Positions 34,946 through 44,354 of a stretch of DNA of 64,000 nucleotides are shown piece by piece. The position numbers and the translations under genes were made by a program. Positions within the stretch are counted from its first letter, which is position 1. Each line of letters starts with the position of its first letter. Origin of the DNA: Streptomyces coelicoflavus (lineage in GTDB: Bacteria > Actinomycetota > Actinomycetes > Streptomycetales > Streptomycetaceae). The stretch covers positions 1 to 64,000 of the forward strand of contig NZ_BEWB01000013.1 of assembly GCF_003112555.1 (NCBI RefSeq). Direction: 5' to 3'. The notes beneath the pieces are model-generated. The model was not told the origin of the DNA. It ran no database searches and saw nothing but the letters and a program-made list of their open reading frames with translations.

Positions 34946-35392
34946 GTGGACGTCGACAGCGGGAAACCCAGCCGGACCGGCACCCCCCAGTTCCGCGGCG
35001 CGGCCCTGCGCCTGGCCGCTCCCGCCGGGGTGCTCGCGGCCGTCGCCGGGGCCTTCGCCTACGTGGGGAGCGTGGACCCCTACGAACCCGGCCACTACCC
35101 CGTCTGCCCCCTGCTGCGCTTCACCGGCGTCTACTGCCCCGGCTGCGGCGGCCTGCGCAGCGCCCACGCCTTCGTCCACGGGGATCTGACGGCCGCGCTG
35201 CACGCCAACGCGCCCGCGGTCCTCGCCTACCTGGGCTTCGCGGTCCTGTGGACCGTCTGGGTGGTCCGCGCGGCCCGGGGCCGTCCGGTGCGCATCGATC
35301 TCGGACCGGTCCACCTGTGGACGCTGGGGACATTGCTGCTGGTCTTCACCGTTGTCCGGAACCTGCCGTTCGGTGGCTGGCTCATCCCTTGA
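34946..35392 (+). CDS. DUF2752 family membrane protein
   Basis: 148-residue protein of the DUF2752 family. The signature CPGCGGLRSAHAF follows CPLLRFTGVYC, giving a cysteine-rich turn before the second membrane segment. Three hydrophobic segments are seen (about residues 23-43, 89-110 and 122-141). CAGAAT lies 6 nt upstream of GTG with no Shine-Dalgarno. Cysteine arrangement hints at a metal or disulfide; function unknown. Confidence 0.87.
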   Translation: MDVDSGKPSRTGTPQFRGAALRLAAPAGVLAAVAGAFAYVGSVDPYEPGHYPVCPLLRFTGVYCPGCGGLRSAHAFVHGDLTAALHANAPAVLAYLGFAVLWTVWVVRAARGRPVRIDLGPVHLWTLGTLLLVFTVVRNLPFGGWLIP

Positions 35393-35557
35393 TCATTTGT
35401 GGGGCGTCCAGGATGGGGGCACCTCCCGCCCGAGCCGTGCGAAGCTGGTTCGAGGGCGGGGGAGGGATCGGTGACGGGCGGATGCGGGACCGGTGCCCGG
35501 CTGCGGATACCATCACAGTGACCACACGTTTTGCCGTCTGAAAGGGGGCCGCTCGCT

Positions 35558-36367
35558 GTGAGTGTGCTCGACGAGATCATCGACGGAGTCCGTGCCGACC
35601 TCGCGGAGCGGCAGGCGCGCGTCAGCCTCGACGAGCTCAAGGAGCGCGCGGCCGAGGCTCGCCCCGCCAAGGACGGTGTGGCCGCGCTGCGCGGCGACGG
35701 AGTCAAGGTCATCTGCGAGGTCAAGCGCTCCAGCCCGTCCAAGGGCGCGCTGGCGGCCATCGCCGACCCGGCCGGGCTCGCCGCCGACTACGAGGCGGGC
35801 GGCGCCGCCGTCATCTCCGTCCTCACCGAGGAGCGCCGCTTCGGCGGCTCGCTGGCCGACCTCGACTCGGTTCGCGCGCGGGTGGACATCCCCGTGCTGC
35901 GCAAGGACTTCATCGTCACCTCGTACCAGCTGTGGGAGGCCCGCGCGCACGGCGCCGACCTCGTGCTGCTGATCGTCGCGGCCCTCGAGCAGCCGGCCCT
36001 GGAGTCGCTGATCGAGCGTGCCGAGTCCATCGGACTCACCCCGCTGGTCGAGGTGCACGACGAGGACGAGGTGGAGCGCGCCGTGGACGCGGGCGCCAAG
36101 GTCATCGGCGTCAACGCGCGCAACCTCAAGACGCTCGAGGTCGACCGCGGCACGTTCGAGCGGGTCGCCCCGGAGATCCCCGCGCACATCGTCAAGGTCG
36201 CCGAGTCCGGCGTCCGCGGCCCGCACGACCTCATCGCCTACGCCAACGAGGGCGCCGACGCCGTCCTGGTCGGCGAGTCCCTGGTCACCGGCCGCGATCC
36301 GAAGACCGCGGTCTCCGACCTGGTGGCGGCCGGCGAACACCCGGCACTGCGCCACGGCCGGGGCTGA
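35558..36367 (+). CDS. trpC: Indole-3-glycerol-phosphate synthase
   Basis: 269-residue (beta/alpha)8 enzyme converting CdRP to indole-3-glycerol phosphate. Catalytic Lys in CEVKRSSPSKG and LRKDFIVTSYQ, with the VAESGVRG phosphate-binding end. GTG at 35558 follows AAAGGGGG with 9-nt spacing. First gene of the trpC-trpM-trpB-trpA group, with 165 nt of upstream sequence that holds no Trp-codon leader. Confidence 0.97.
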   Translation: MSVLDEIIDGVRADLAERQARVSLDELKERAAEARPAKDGVAALRGDGVKVICEVKRSSPSKGALAAIADPAGLAADYEAGGAAVISVLTEERRFGGSLADLDSVRARVDIPVLRKDFIVTSYQLWEARAHGADLVLLIVAALEQPALESLIERAESIGLTPLVEVHDEDEVERAVDAGAKVIGVNARNLKTLEVDRGTFERVAPEIPAHIVKVAESGVRGPHDLIAYANEGADAVLVGESLVTGRDPKTAVSDLVAAGEHPALRHGRG

Positions 36368-36386
36368 CCCCGGTAGGCTGACTCCC

Positions 36387-36581
36387 ATGACGCTCCCGCC
36401 CGTCCCGGCCTCCCGGGACCCGTACGCGCGCCTGGCGCGCGGCTGCCGTCCCCGCGGCTGCCGCGCCCCCGCCCGCCGGGTCCACGGCCGCCGGGTGCGG
36501 TACGTCATCGGAGACGAACCGGGGCAGGTCAACGGCATGCGATGGCTCGAGCGCCCTGTAAGGGGCGCGGGGCGGTATTGA
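36387..36581 (+). CDS. trpM: TrpM-like small protein
   Basis: 64-residue basic protein between trpC and trpB, corresponding to the trpX/trpM position in S. coelicolor, where TrpM modulates tryptophan biosynthesis and differentiation. The conserved-looking core is residues 31-53 (RVHGRRVRYVIGDEP, then QVNGMRW). It starts 20 nt after trpC. Residues 56-64 and the stop lie in a sequence resembling a dispersed Streptomyces repeat (see 36548-36650), so the C-terminus may differ from other species. Two Cys residues (20, 25) lie in a RPRGCR context. Gene name by position and length. Confidence 0.75.
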   Translation: MTLPPVPASRDPYARLARGCRPRGCRAPARRVHGRRVRYVIGDEPGQVNGMRWLERPVRGAGRY

Positions 36582-36650
36582 TTCGCGACTCCGTCGCGCG
36601 GGCGCGAGCGACCGCAGACGGCTCGCGGCCAGCAGACAGGCCCCGCCCCC
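36548..36650 (+). repeat. Probable dispersed Streptomyces intergenic repeat
   Basis: GC-rich segment overlapping the trpM 3' end. It contains a hairpin GCGCCC-U-guaa-G-GGGCGC (36551-36568, GNRA-type tetraloop), then GGGGCGGTATTGAT, and a second inverted repeat CGCGAGC/GCTCGCG (36603-36609 and 36621-36627). This succession resembles a repeat I recall from many Streptomyces intergenic regions. It would sit between trpM and trpB in the message. Identification is from memory, without a search. Confidence 0.5.
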
Positions 36651-36693
36651 ACGGCGATCAGTCCCCAACAGACACTCACCGTGAGGTACACGC

Positions 36694-37973
<1,280 letters not shown>

Positions 37974-37977
<4 letters not shown>

Positions 37978-38789
37978 GCGGGAACGTGCGGCTGCTGAAC
38001 GACACCCTCGCCGCGGCGAAGTCCGAGGGCCGCGCCGCCCTCATCGCCTACCTCCCGGCCGGGTTCCCGACCGTGGACGGCGGGATCGCGGCGATCAGGG
38101 CCGCCCTCGACGGCGGCGCCGACGTCGTCGAGGTGGGCCTGCCGCACAGCGACCCGGTGCTCGACGGCCCGGTGATCCAGACCGCCGACGACATCGCCCT
38201 GCGCGGCGGCCTGAAGATCGCCGACGTGATGCGCACGGTCCGCGAGGCGCACGAGGCCACGGGCAAGCCGATCCTCGTCATGACGTACTGGAACCCCATC
38301 GACCGCTACGGCGTGGAGCGCTTCACCGCCGAGCTGGCCGAGGCGGGCGGCGCCGGGTGCATCCTGCCCGACCTGCCCGTCCAGGAGTCGGCCCTGTGGC
38401 GGGAGCACGCCGACAAGCACGGGCTCGCCACGGTCTTCGTGGTCGCGCCCAGCAGCAAGGACGCCCGGCTGGCCGAGATCACCGCGGCCGGCAGCGGCTT
38501 CGTCTACGCCGCCTCCCTCATGGGCGTCACCGGCACCCGCGAGTCGGTCGGCGCGCAGGCCGAGGACCTGGTGCGGCGCACCCGCGCCACCACCGGCACC
38601 CCGGTCTGCGTCGGCCTCGGCGTCTCCAACGCCGCCCAGGCCGCCGAGGTCGCCCGCTTCGCCGACGGTGTGATCGTCGGCTCCGCCTTCGTCAAGCGGA
38701 TGCTGGACGCGCCCGACGACGCGGCCGGTGTCGAGGGCGTCCGCGCGCTCGCCGCCGACCTGGCGAAGGGCGTGCGCGGACAGGCGTGA
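37974..38789 (+). CDS. trpA: Tryptophan synthase alpha chain
   Basis: 271-residue (beta/alpha)8 enzyme releasing indole from indole-3-glycerol phosphate. Catalytic Glu in VVEVGLPHSDPVLDGP with the Asp of the same motif, and TGTRESVG phosphate loop. GTG overlaps the trpB stop; last gene before the operon terminator. Confidence 0.97.
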
Positions 38790-38847
38790 CCGTCGCCGTG
38801 CGACGGACGGGCACATGACAGGGGTCCCTCGTAAGAGTGGACCTGGG

Positions 38848-38876
38848 ACCGGGGAGGCGCGCTGCGCCTCCCCGGT
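38848..38876 (+). terminator. trp operon terminator
   Basis: Perfect 13-bp stem ACCGGGGAGGCGC with its complement around a 3-nt loop, 58 nt after the trpA stop and followed by TCGTTCTG. It lies 14 nt upstream of the next gene's GTG. Confidence 0.85.
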
Positions 38877-38890
38877 TCGTTCTGCGGGGT

Positions 38891-39664
38891 GTGAGCGAGA
38901 AGAACCGACAGGGAAAGCGCGGCGCCCGCGAGAAGCTGGCGGCCGAGCGCGAGAAGCAGAAGTCCAGGGACAAGCGCCGCCGTGCGCTGATCGTCGGCGC
39001 GAGCGTGGTCTGTGTCCTGGGCCTGGCGGCGGTGATCGGCGTGGTCGCCGCGAACGCGGGCAAGGACGACGGCAGCGAGTCGAGCGGTCCGATCGTGGCG
39101 CCCTCGGGCGCGCAGGGCAAGGACGGCCTCGCGATCCCCGTCGGCGAGGAGAGCGCCAAGTCGACGCTCGTCGTCTGGGAGGACTTCCGCTGCCCGGCCT
39201 GCAAGGCGTTCGAGCTGGCGTACCGCGACACCGTTCACGAGCTGACCGACGCCGGTCAGCTCAAGGTCGAGTACCACCTGGCCACGATCATCGACGGCAA
39301 CATGGGCGGCACCGGCTCCCGCAAGGCGGCCAACGCCGCCGCCTGCGCCCAGGACGCCGGGAAGTTCCCCGCGTACCACGACGTGCTGTTCGACAACCAG
39401 CCGCCGGAGACCGACGACGCCTTCGCCGACGAGGGCAAGCTGCTCGACCTGGCGGGCAAGGTCGACGGCCTCGACACCGCCCTCTTCCAGGAGTGCGTGA
39501 AGGACGGCAAGCACGACGGCTGGGTGGAGAAGTCCAACAAGGCCTTCCAGGAAGGCGGCTTCAGCGGCACCCCGACGGTGCTCCTGGACGGCAAGAACAT
39601 CTACCAGGACCGCTCCATGACCCCGGCCAAGCTGAAGCAGATGGTGGAGGACGCCAACAAGTAG
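38891..39664 (+). CDS. Membrane-anchored DsbA-family thiol oxidoreductase (second copy)
   Basis: 257-residue paralogue of the protein at 7560-8360. Basic N-terminus, one membrane segment (about residues 31-55), redox motif C101-P-A-C104 in EDFRCPACKAFE, and the cis-Pro region FSGTPTVLLDG. The 257-residue form starting GTG at 38891 avoids translating through the terminator; a GTG at 38837 is open in frame but would cross it. Upstream of lgt, which modifies exported lipoproteins, so both serve the envelope. Confidence 0.9.
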   Translation: MSEKNRQGKRGAREKLAAEREKQKSRDKRRRALIVGASVVCVLGLAAVIGVVAANAGKDDGSESSGPIVAPSGAQGKDGLAIPVGEESAKSTLVVWEDFRCPACKAFELAYRDTVHELTDAGQLKVEYHLATIIDGNMGGTGSRKAANAAACAQDAGKFPAYHDVLFDNQPPETDDAFADEGKLLDLAGKVDGLDTALFQECVKDGKHDGWVEKSNKAFQEGGFSGTPTVLLDGKNIYQDRSMTPAKLKQMVEDANK

Positions 39665-39740
39665 CGCGCCCGCTCGTTACGGACCCGTAGCCGGGCTGCT
39701 CGCCGCGCTCCCCGTCCGACACGGTAGCGTCGACCCTGCC

Positions 39741-40811
39741 ATGGAACTTGCCTTCATTCCCAGCCCGTCGCGCGGGGTGCTGTACCTCGGTCCCATCCCG
39801 CTGCGCGGCTACGCGTTCTGCATCATCATCGGCGTCTTCGTTGCCGTCTGGCTCGGCAACAAGCGCTGGATCGCCCGGGGCGGGCGGTCCGGCACGGTGG
39901 CCGACATCGCGGTCTGGGCCGTTCCCTTCGGCCTGATCGGCGGACGCCTCTACCACGTGATCACGGACTACCAGCTGTACTTCAGCGAGGGCCGTGACTG
40001 GGTCGACGCCTTCAAGGTCTGGGAGGGCGGACTCGGTATCTGGGGCGCGATCGCCTTCGGCGCGGTGGGTGCCTGGATCGGTGCCCGGCGCCGGGGCGTC
40101 CCGATGCCGGCGTACGCCGACGCCGTCGCCCCCGGCATCGCCCTCGCGCAGGCCATCGGCCGCTGGGGCAACTGGTTCAACCAGGAGCTGTACGGCAAGC
40201 CGACCGACCTGCCGTGGGCCGTGGAGATCACCTCGACGGCCGACGGACGGCTGCCGGGCACGTACCACCCGACGTTCCTGTACGAGTCGCTGTGGTGCAT
40301 CGGTGTCGCGCTGCTCGTCATCTGGGCCGACCGCCGCTTCAGGCTCGGCCACGGGCGCGCCTTCGCCCTGTACGTGGCGGCGTACTGCGCGGGCCGGTTC
40401 TGGATCGAGTACATGCGCGTCGACGACGCCCACCACATCCTGGGCCTGCGCCTGAACAACTGGACGGCGCTCTTCGTGTTCCTGCTCGCCGTGCTGTACA
40501 TCGTGCTCTCGGCACGGATGCGGCCGGGCCGGGAGGCCGTGGTGGAGCCGGGCGCGGAGTCCGCCGGAGGCGACGCCGGGCCCGAAGGGGAGAAGGACGC
40601 GAAGGAGGACGCGGGGACGGCCTCCGCGGACACCGCCTCCGACGCCACGGACACCGCGGGCACCGAGGAGGCTCCGGGGAAGACCGGCGTCCCCAAGGCC
40701 GCCGAGGCGCCCGAGGACACGGACGGCGCGGCGGCGGACGCGAAGGACGAGAAGGACGAGAAGGACGCCGGGGGCGTGAAGAACGGGGCCGACTCCGCCA
40801 AGAAGGGCTGA
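39741..40811 (+). CDS. lgt: Prolipoprotein diacylglyceryl transferase
   Basis: Membrane enzyme of 356 residues that lipidates prolipoproteins before LspA cleavage. Signature GRWGNWFNQE at residues 140-149 (with Arg141), GGRLYHV (His) and seven membrane segments. Residues after about 270 form an acidic Ala/Glu/Asp/Lys-rich tail (about 85 residues), longer than usual and probably disordered in the cytoplasm. TAGCGT lies 10 nt upstream of ATG. Confidence 0.96.
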   Translation: MELAFIPSPSRGVLYLGPIPLRGYAFCIIIGVFVAVWLGNKRWIARGGRSGTVADIAVWAVPFGLIGGRLYHVITDYQLYFSEGRDWVDAFKVWEGGLGIWGAIAFGAVGAWIGARRRGVPMPAYADAVAPGIALAQAIGRWGNWFNQELYGKPTDLPWAVEITSTADGRLPGTYHPTFLYESLWCIGVALLVIWADRRFRLGHGRAFALYVAAYCAGRFWIEYMRVDDAHHILGLRLNNWTALFVFLLAVLYIVLSARMRPGREAVVEPGAESAGGDAGPEGEKDAKEDAGTASADTASDATDTAGTEEAPGKTGVPKAAEAPEDTDGAAADAKDEKDEKDAGGVKNGADSAKKG

Positions 40812-40830
40812 CCCCGCCCGCCGCACACGC

Positions 40831-40869
40831 CGCCGAGGGCGCCCGGGACTTCCCCGGGCGCCCTCGGCG
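40831..40869. terminator. Strong bidirectional terminator
   Basis: Perfect 17-bp stem (CGCCGAGGGCGCCCGGG at 40831-40847 and its complement at 40853-40869) with a 5-nt loop, between convergent lgt and the citE-like gene. The longest perfect stem in the window. Confidence 0.92.
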
Positions 40870-40885
40870 TCTGCCGGGACACGGC

Positions 40886-41734
40886 TCAGGACAGGGAGGG
40901 CCGCCGGGCCAGCGACAGGGTGCGCCGGGCCGTCGCCACCACCGCCGCGTCGATGAACCGGCCGTCCGGCAGTGCCTGCGCGCCCGGCTGCACCGTGGCC
41001 GCCTTCACGATGGTCTCCGCCTCCTCCAGCTCCCGCTCGGTCGGCAGGTACGCCCGCTCGATGATCGGCAGCTGCCGGGGGTGGATCGCGGCCCGTCCCA
41101 GGAACCCCAGGGCGCGGCCGTGGGCACAGGACGCGGCCAGGCCCTCCAGGTCCCGGGTGTCGGGATGCACCGTCTGGGACGGCGGTGCCAGGCCCGCCGC
41201 CCGCGCGGCCACGACCACGCGCGAGCGCGACCAGTCCAGGCCGGTGTCCCCGCGCACCCCCAGATCGGCCCGGAGGTCCGCCTCCCCGAGGGCGATGCCG
41301 CGCAGCGCCGGATGGGCGGCGGCGATCCCGTACGCCCGCTCGACCCCCAGGGCCGTCTCCAGCAGCGCGTACAGCGGCGCCCCGCCGACGGCCGACGCGA
41401 CCTCGGTGACCTGCTCCGGCGCCGTCACCTTGGGCAGCCGCAGCCCGGACAGACCGGGCAGCGCGGCCAGCGCCGCCAGGTCCGCGGCGGCGAGCGGACC
41501 GTCCAGGGCGTTGACGCGGACGTGCACCGGCACCGGCTGCGGCTCGGTGAGCAGCTCGGCCGTGGCGTCGCGGGCGTACTCCTTGCGGTCGGCGGCGACC
41601 GCGTCCTCCAGGTCGACCACCACCACGTCGGCACCGGCGGCCAGCGCCTTGGCCACCACCCGGGGCCGGTCCCCGGGGGCGTACAGCCAGGTCAGCGGGG
41701 GCGCGCTCAGGGACACGCTCAGGGGTGCGGTCAT
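40886..41734 (-). CDS. CitE-like HpcH/HpaI aldolase/lyase family protein
   Basis: 282-residue (beta/alpha)8 CoA-thioester lyase/aldolase related to the citrate lyase beta subunit. LYAPGDRPRVVAKALAAGADVVVVDLEDAV holds the metal-binding Glu/Asp, and RLPKVTAPEQV, LLETALG and LGEADLRADLG are family segments. Start ATG (41734) overlaps the CoA-transferase stop by ATGA. Acts on an acyl-CoA, perhaps cleaving the product of the preceding CoA-transferase; which is unknown. Confidence 0.88.
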   Translation of the reverse strand: MTAPLSVSLSAPPLTWLYAPGDRPRVVAKALAAGADVVVVDLEDAVAADRKEYARDATAELLTEPQPVPVHVRVNALDGPLAAADLAALAALPGLSGLRLPKVTAPEQVTEVASAVGGAPLYALLETALGVERAYGIAAAHPALRGIALGEADLRADLGVRGDTGLDWSRSRVVVAARAAGLAPPSQTVHPDTRDLEGLAASCAHGRALGFLGRAAIHPRQLPIIERAYLPTERELEEAETIVKAATVQPGAQALPDGRFIDAAVVATARRTLSLARRPSLS

Positions 41735-42981
41735 ACGACGCCCTCCTCGCGCAGCTCCTTGACGTCCGCCGGGGTGAGCCCGAGCCCGGTCAGCACCTCC
41801 TCGGTGTCCGCGCCGTGCGGGCGGCCCGCCCAGCGGATCGCGCCCGGCGTGGCGGAGAGCCGGAAGAGGACGTTCTGCATGCGCAGCGGGCCCAGCTCGG
41901 GATCGTCGACCGTGGTGACCGTGTCCAGCGCCCGGTACTGCGGGTCGCTCATCACGTCCCGCACGTCCTGGACCGGTGCCACGGCCGCCTCGGCCTTCTC
42001 GAACGCGGCGAGCACGTCGGCGCGGGAGTGCCGGGCGATCCAGCCGCCCACCGCCGCGTCCAGCACGTCGCAGTGCCGGGCCCGCCCGGCGCCCGTCGCG
42101 AACCAGGGCTCGTCGATCAGCTCGGGGCGGCCCACCAGCCGCATCACGCGCTCGGCGACCGACTGGGCCGAGGTGGAGACGGCCACCCAGGTGCCGTCCG
42201 CGGTGCGGTAGGTGTTGCGCGGGGCGTTGTTCTGCGAGCGGTTGCCGGTGCGCGGCTGGACGTGGCCGAGCTGGTCGTACCAGAGGGGCTGCGGGCCCAG
42301 CACGGTCAGGATCGGCTCGATGATCGCCATGTCGACGACCTGGCCCTGGCCGGTGCGCTCCCGGGCGGCCAGCGCGGTCATCACGGCGTACGCCGTCGCC
42401 AGCGCCGCGATGGAGTCGGCGAGGCCGAACGGCGGCAGCGTCGGCGGCGCGTCCGGCTCGCCGGTCATCGCCGCGAAGCCGCTCATGGCCTCGGCGAGAG
42501 TGCCGAACCCGGGGCGGCGCGCGTACGGGCCGAACTGGCCGAAGCCGGTGACCCGGGTCAGGACCAGGCGCGGATTGACGGCGGACAGCTCGTCCCAGCC
42601 CAGGTCCCACTTCTCCAGGGTGCCCGGCCGGAAGTTCTCGACGACGACGTCGGCGGTGGCCGCGAGGCGGAGGAGGGTGGTGCGCCCGGCGGGCTTCGAC
42701 AGGTCCAGGGTGATCGTGTGCTTGTTGCGGCCCAGCAGCTTCCACCACAGGCCGACCCCGTCCTTCGACGGGCCGTGCCCCCGGGAGGGGTCGGGCCGGG
42801 TGGGGTGCTCGACCTTGATCACCTCGGCGCCGAAGTCGCCGAGCATGGTGGCGGCCAGCGGCCCCGCGAAGAGGGTGGCGAGGTCGAGGACCCGCAGGCC
42901 GGTGAGCGGGGCGGCGGAGGGAACGGGGACAGCGGTCGCGGAGGCCGCGGAGGCCGCGGAGGTCACGGTGGGCTCGGGCAT
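41731..42981 (-). CDS. CaiB/BaiF-family CoA-transferase
   Basis: 416-residue family III CoA-transferase. Family features are LTGLRVLDLATLFAGPLAATMLGDFGAEVIKVEHP, the catalytic Asp region (VVDMAIIEPILTV) and the loop GRNKHTITLDL. An Ala/Ser/Pro-rich lead of about 25 residues is not typical of the family. Start ATG at 42981 overlaps the previous gene by 19 bp. Its substrates are unknown; the neighbour is a CitE-like lyase, so both would act on the same CoA ester. Confidence 0.88.
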   Translation of the reverse strand: MPEPTVTSAASAASATAVPVPSAAPLTGLRVLDLATLFAGPLAATMLGDFGAEVIKVEHPTRPDPSRGHGPSKDGVGLWWKLLGRNKHTITLDLSKPAGRTTLLRLAATADVVVENFRPGTLEKWDLGWDELSAVNPRLVLTRVTGFGQFGPYARRPGFGTLAEAMSGFAAMTGEPDAPPTLPPFGLADSIAALATAYAVMTALAARERTGQGQVVDMAIIEPILTVLGPQPLWYDQLGHVQPRTGNRSQNNAPRNTYRTADGTWVAVSTSAQSVAERVMRLVGRPELIDEPWFATGAGRARHCDVLDAAVGGWIARHSRADVLAAFEKAEAAVAPVQDVRDVMSDPQYRALDTVTTVDDPELGPLRMQNVLFRLSATPGAIRWAGRPHGADTEEVLTGLGLTPADVKELREEGVV

Positions 42982-44354
42982 GGGCGGGTGGCCTCCCGGT
43001 GGGTGAGGTGGGCGAGGGTGTCGAAGCCGGTGCCGTCGAAGCCGCCGACGGAGGTGGCCAGGCGGTTCTTCAGCGGGGCCGTCCAGTGCTCGGGCAGCGC
43101 GGCGGCGGAACCGGCGAGCAGACCGGCGACGCCGCCGACGGTGGCGCCGTTGGAGTCGGTGTCCCAGCCGCCGGAGACGACGCGGGAGACCGAGCCGGTG
43201 AAGTCGCCGTCCCCGTGGGTGAGCGCGGCGGCGATCAGGGCGGTGTTGGGAACGGCGTGCACCCAGTGGTGCGCGGGGGAGTGCACGGAGTGGAGTTCGT
43301 CCACGACCGAGTCGAAGTCGGCGTGCGCGCCCGCGACCCGCACGGCGTGCCGGACGGCCCCGGCGAGCCGGGAGCCGGGCGGTACGACCGCGAGGCCGGC
43401 GCGCAGACAGGCGTGGACGTCGGGGGCGTCGGCGGGGGCCGCGGCGGCGACGACGGCCGCCGCGAACATCGCCGCGTAGACGCCGTTGGCGGTGTGGCTG
43501 AGGGCCGCGTCGCGATGCGCCTGTCCGGCGGCGGCGGCCGGGTCGCCGGGGTTGGTCCAGCCGTGCACGTCGGCGCGGATCAGGGCGCCGATCCACTCGC
43601 GGAACGGGTTGCGGTGGCGGGCGGTGTCCGGGGGCTCGAGCCCGGTGAGGAGGTTGCGGAGGGCGACGCGCTCGGCGGTGAAGGTGCGGCCGGGCGGGAG
43701 TTCGTCGAGCCAGACGCGGGCCACGTCGTCGGTGGTGAAGGCCCTGCCGTGGCGCCGGAGCAGCAGGAGGTTGAGCAGCGGGTAGTTCAGGTCGTCGTCC
43801 TCCGGCATGCCGTCGATGTTCTCGGCGAGGGAGGTGGTCGCGGAGCGGCGGTTCCAGGGGTACGCGGCCAGCAGGTCGCGGGGGACGCCGCGGGCGGTGA
43901 AGTACGTGGCCGGGGGCCAGTTGCCGGTGGCCCGGCCGAGGAGGCGGATACCGGTCAGGGGCAGCTTCTCGACGGGTTTGCCGAGGAGGCAGCCGACGGC
44001 ACGGCCGAGCCAGGCGGCCTCCAGCCGGGCGGCGGACACGGACACGGAGGCGGCGGGGCGCGGGGACGGCCAGTCGGGGCACAGCGCTCTGATCCGGTCC
44101 AGGTCCGTCGGCTCGGCGTCCGCCGACGGGGACGGCAGCCGGGAGAGTGCGTCCAGGAGATCCTCCGCCAGGCGACGCAGGCCGGGAGAGACGGGGCGGG
44201 GCCGGGCGGAGGCACCGGCCCGGGGCGGGGCCTCGCCGCCGCCCGCCGCGTGCCAGCGGGCCGCGACCGCCGACGCGTCGCGGCCGTCCAGCCGCGCCTG
44301 GCGCAGCTCGTGGCCGACCAGATCCTCGGGCTGGACCCAGGTCAGCCGGAGCAT
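42963..44354 (-). CDS. ADP-ribosylglycohydrolase-family protein 1
   Basis: 463-residue DraG/ARH-like protein, the most divergent in length because of a 110-residue N-terminal extension. The catalytic domain begins near residue 115 (AVGCLLGKPVEKLP). Metal-binding acids are in EDDD (residues 185-188) and GWDTDSNGATVGG near the C-terminus. The start at 44354 overlaps gene 2 by 13 bp. Family proteins remove ADP-ribose from protein or nucleic acid or hydrolyse related molecules; substrate unknown. Confidence 0.87.
   Translation of the reverse strand: MLRLTWVQPEDLVGHELRQARLDGRDASAVAARWHAAGGGEAPPRAGASARPRPVSPGLRRLAEDLLDALSRLPSPSADAEPTDLDRIRALCPDWPSPRPAASVSVSAARLEAAWLGRAVGCLLGKPVEKLPLTGIRLLGRATGNWPPATYFTARGVPRDLLAAYPWNRRSATTSLAENIDGMPEDDDLNYPLLNLLLLRRHGRAFTTDDVARVWLDELPPGRTFTAERVALRNLLTGLEPPDTARHRNPFREWIGALIRADVHGWTNPGDPAAAAGQAHRDAALSHTANGVYAAMFAAAVVAAAAPADAPDVHACLRAGLAVVPPGSRLAGAVRHAVRVAGAHADFDSVVDELHSVHSPAHHWVHAVPNTALIAAALTHGDGDFTGSVSRVVSGGWDTDSNGATVGGVAGLLAGSAAALPEHWTAPLKNRLATSVGGFDGTGFDTLAHLTHREATRPCPSPP

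Noticed and set aside
35485..35541. Small ORF ahead of trpC as a Trp leader peptide
   Set aside because: The 19-codon ORF has no Trp codons and no attenuator-type alternative hairpins are evident.
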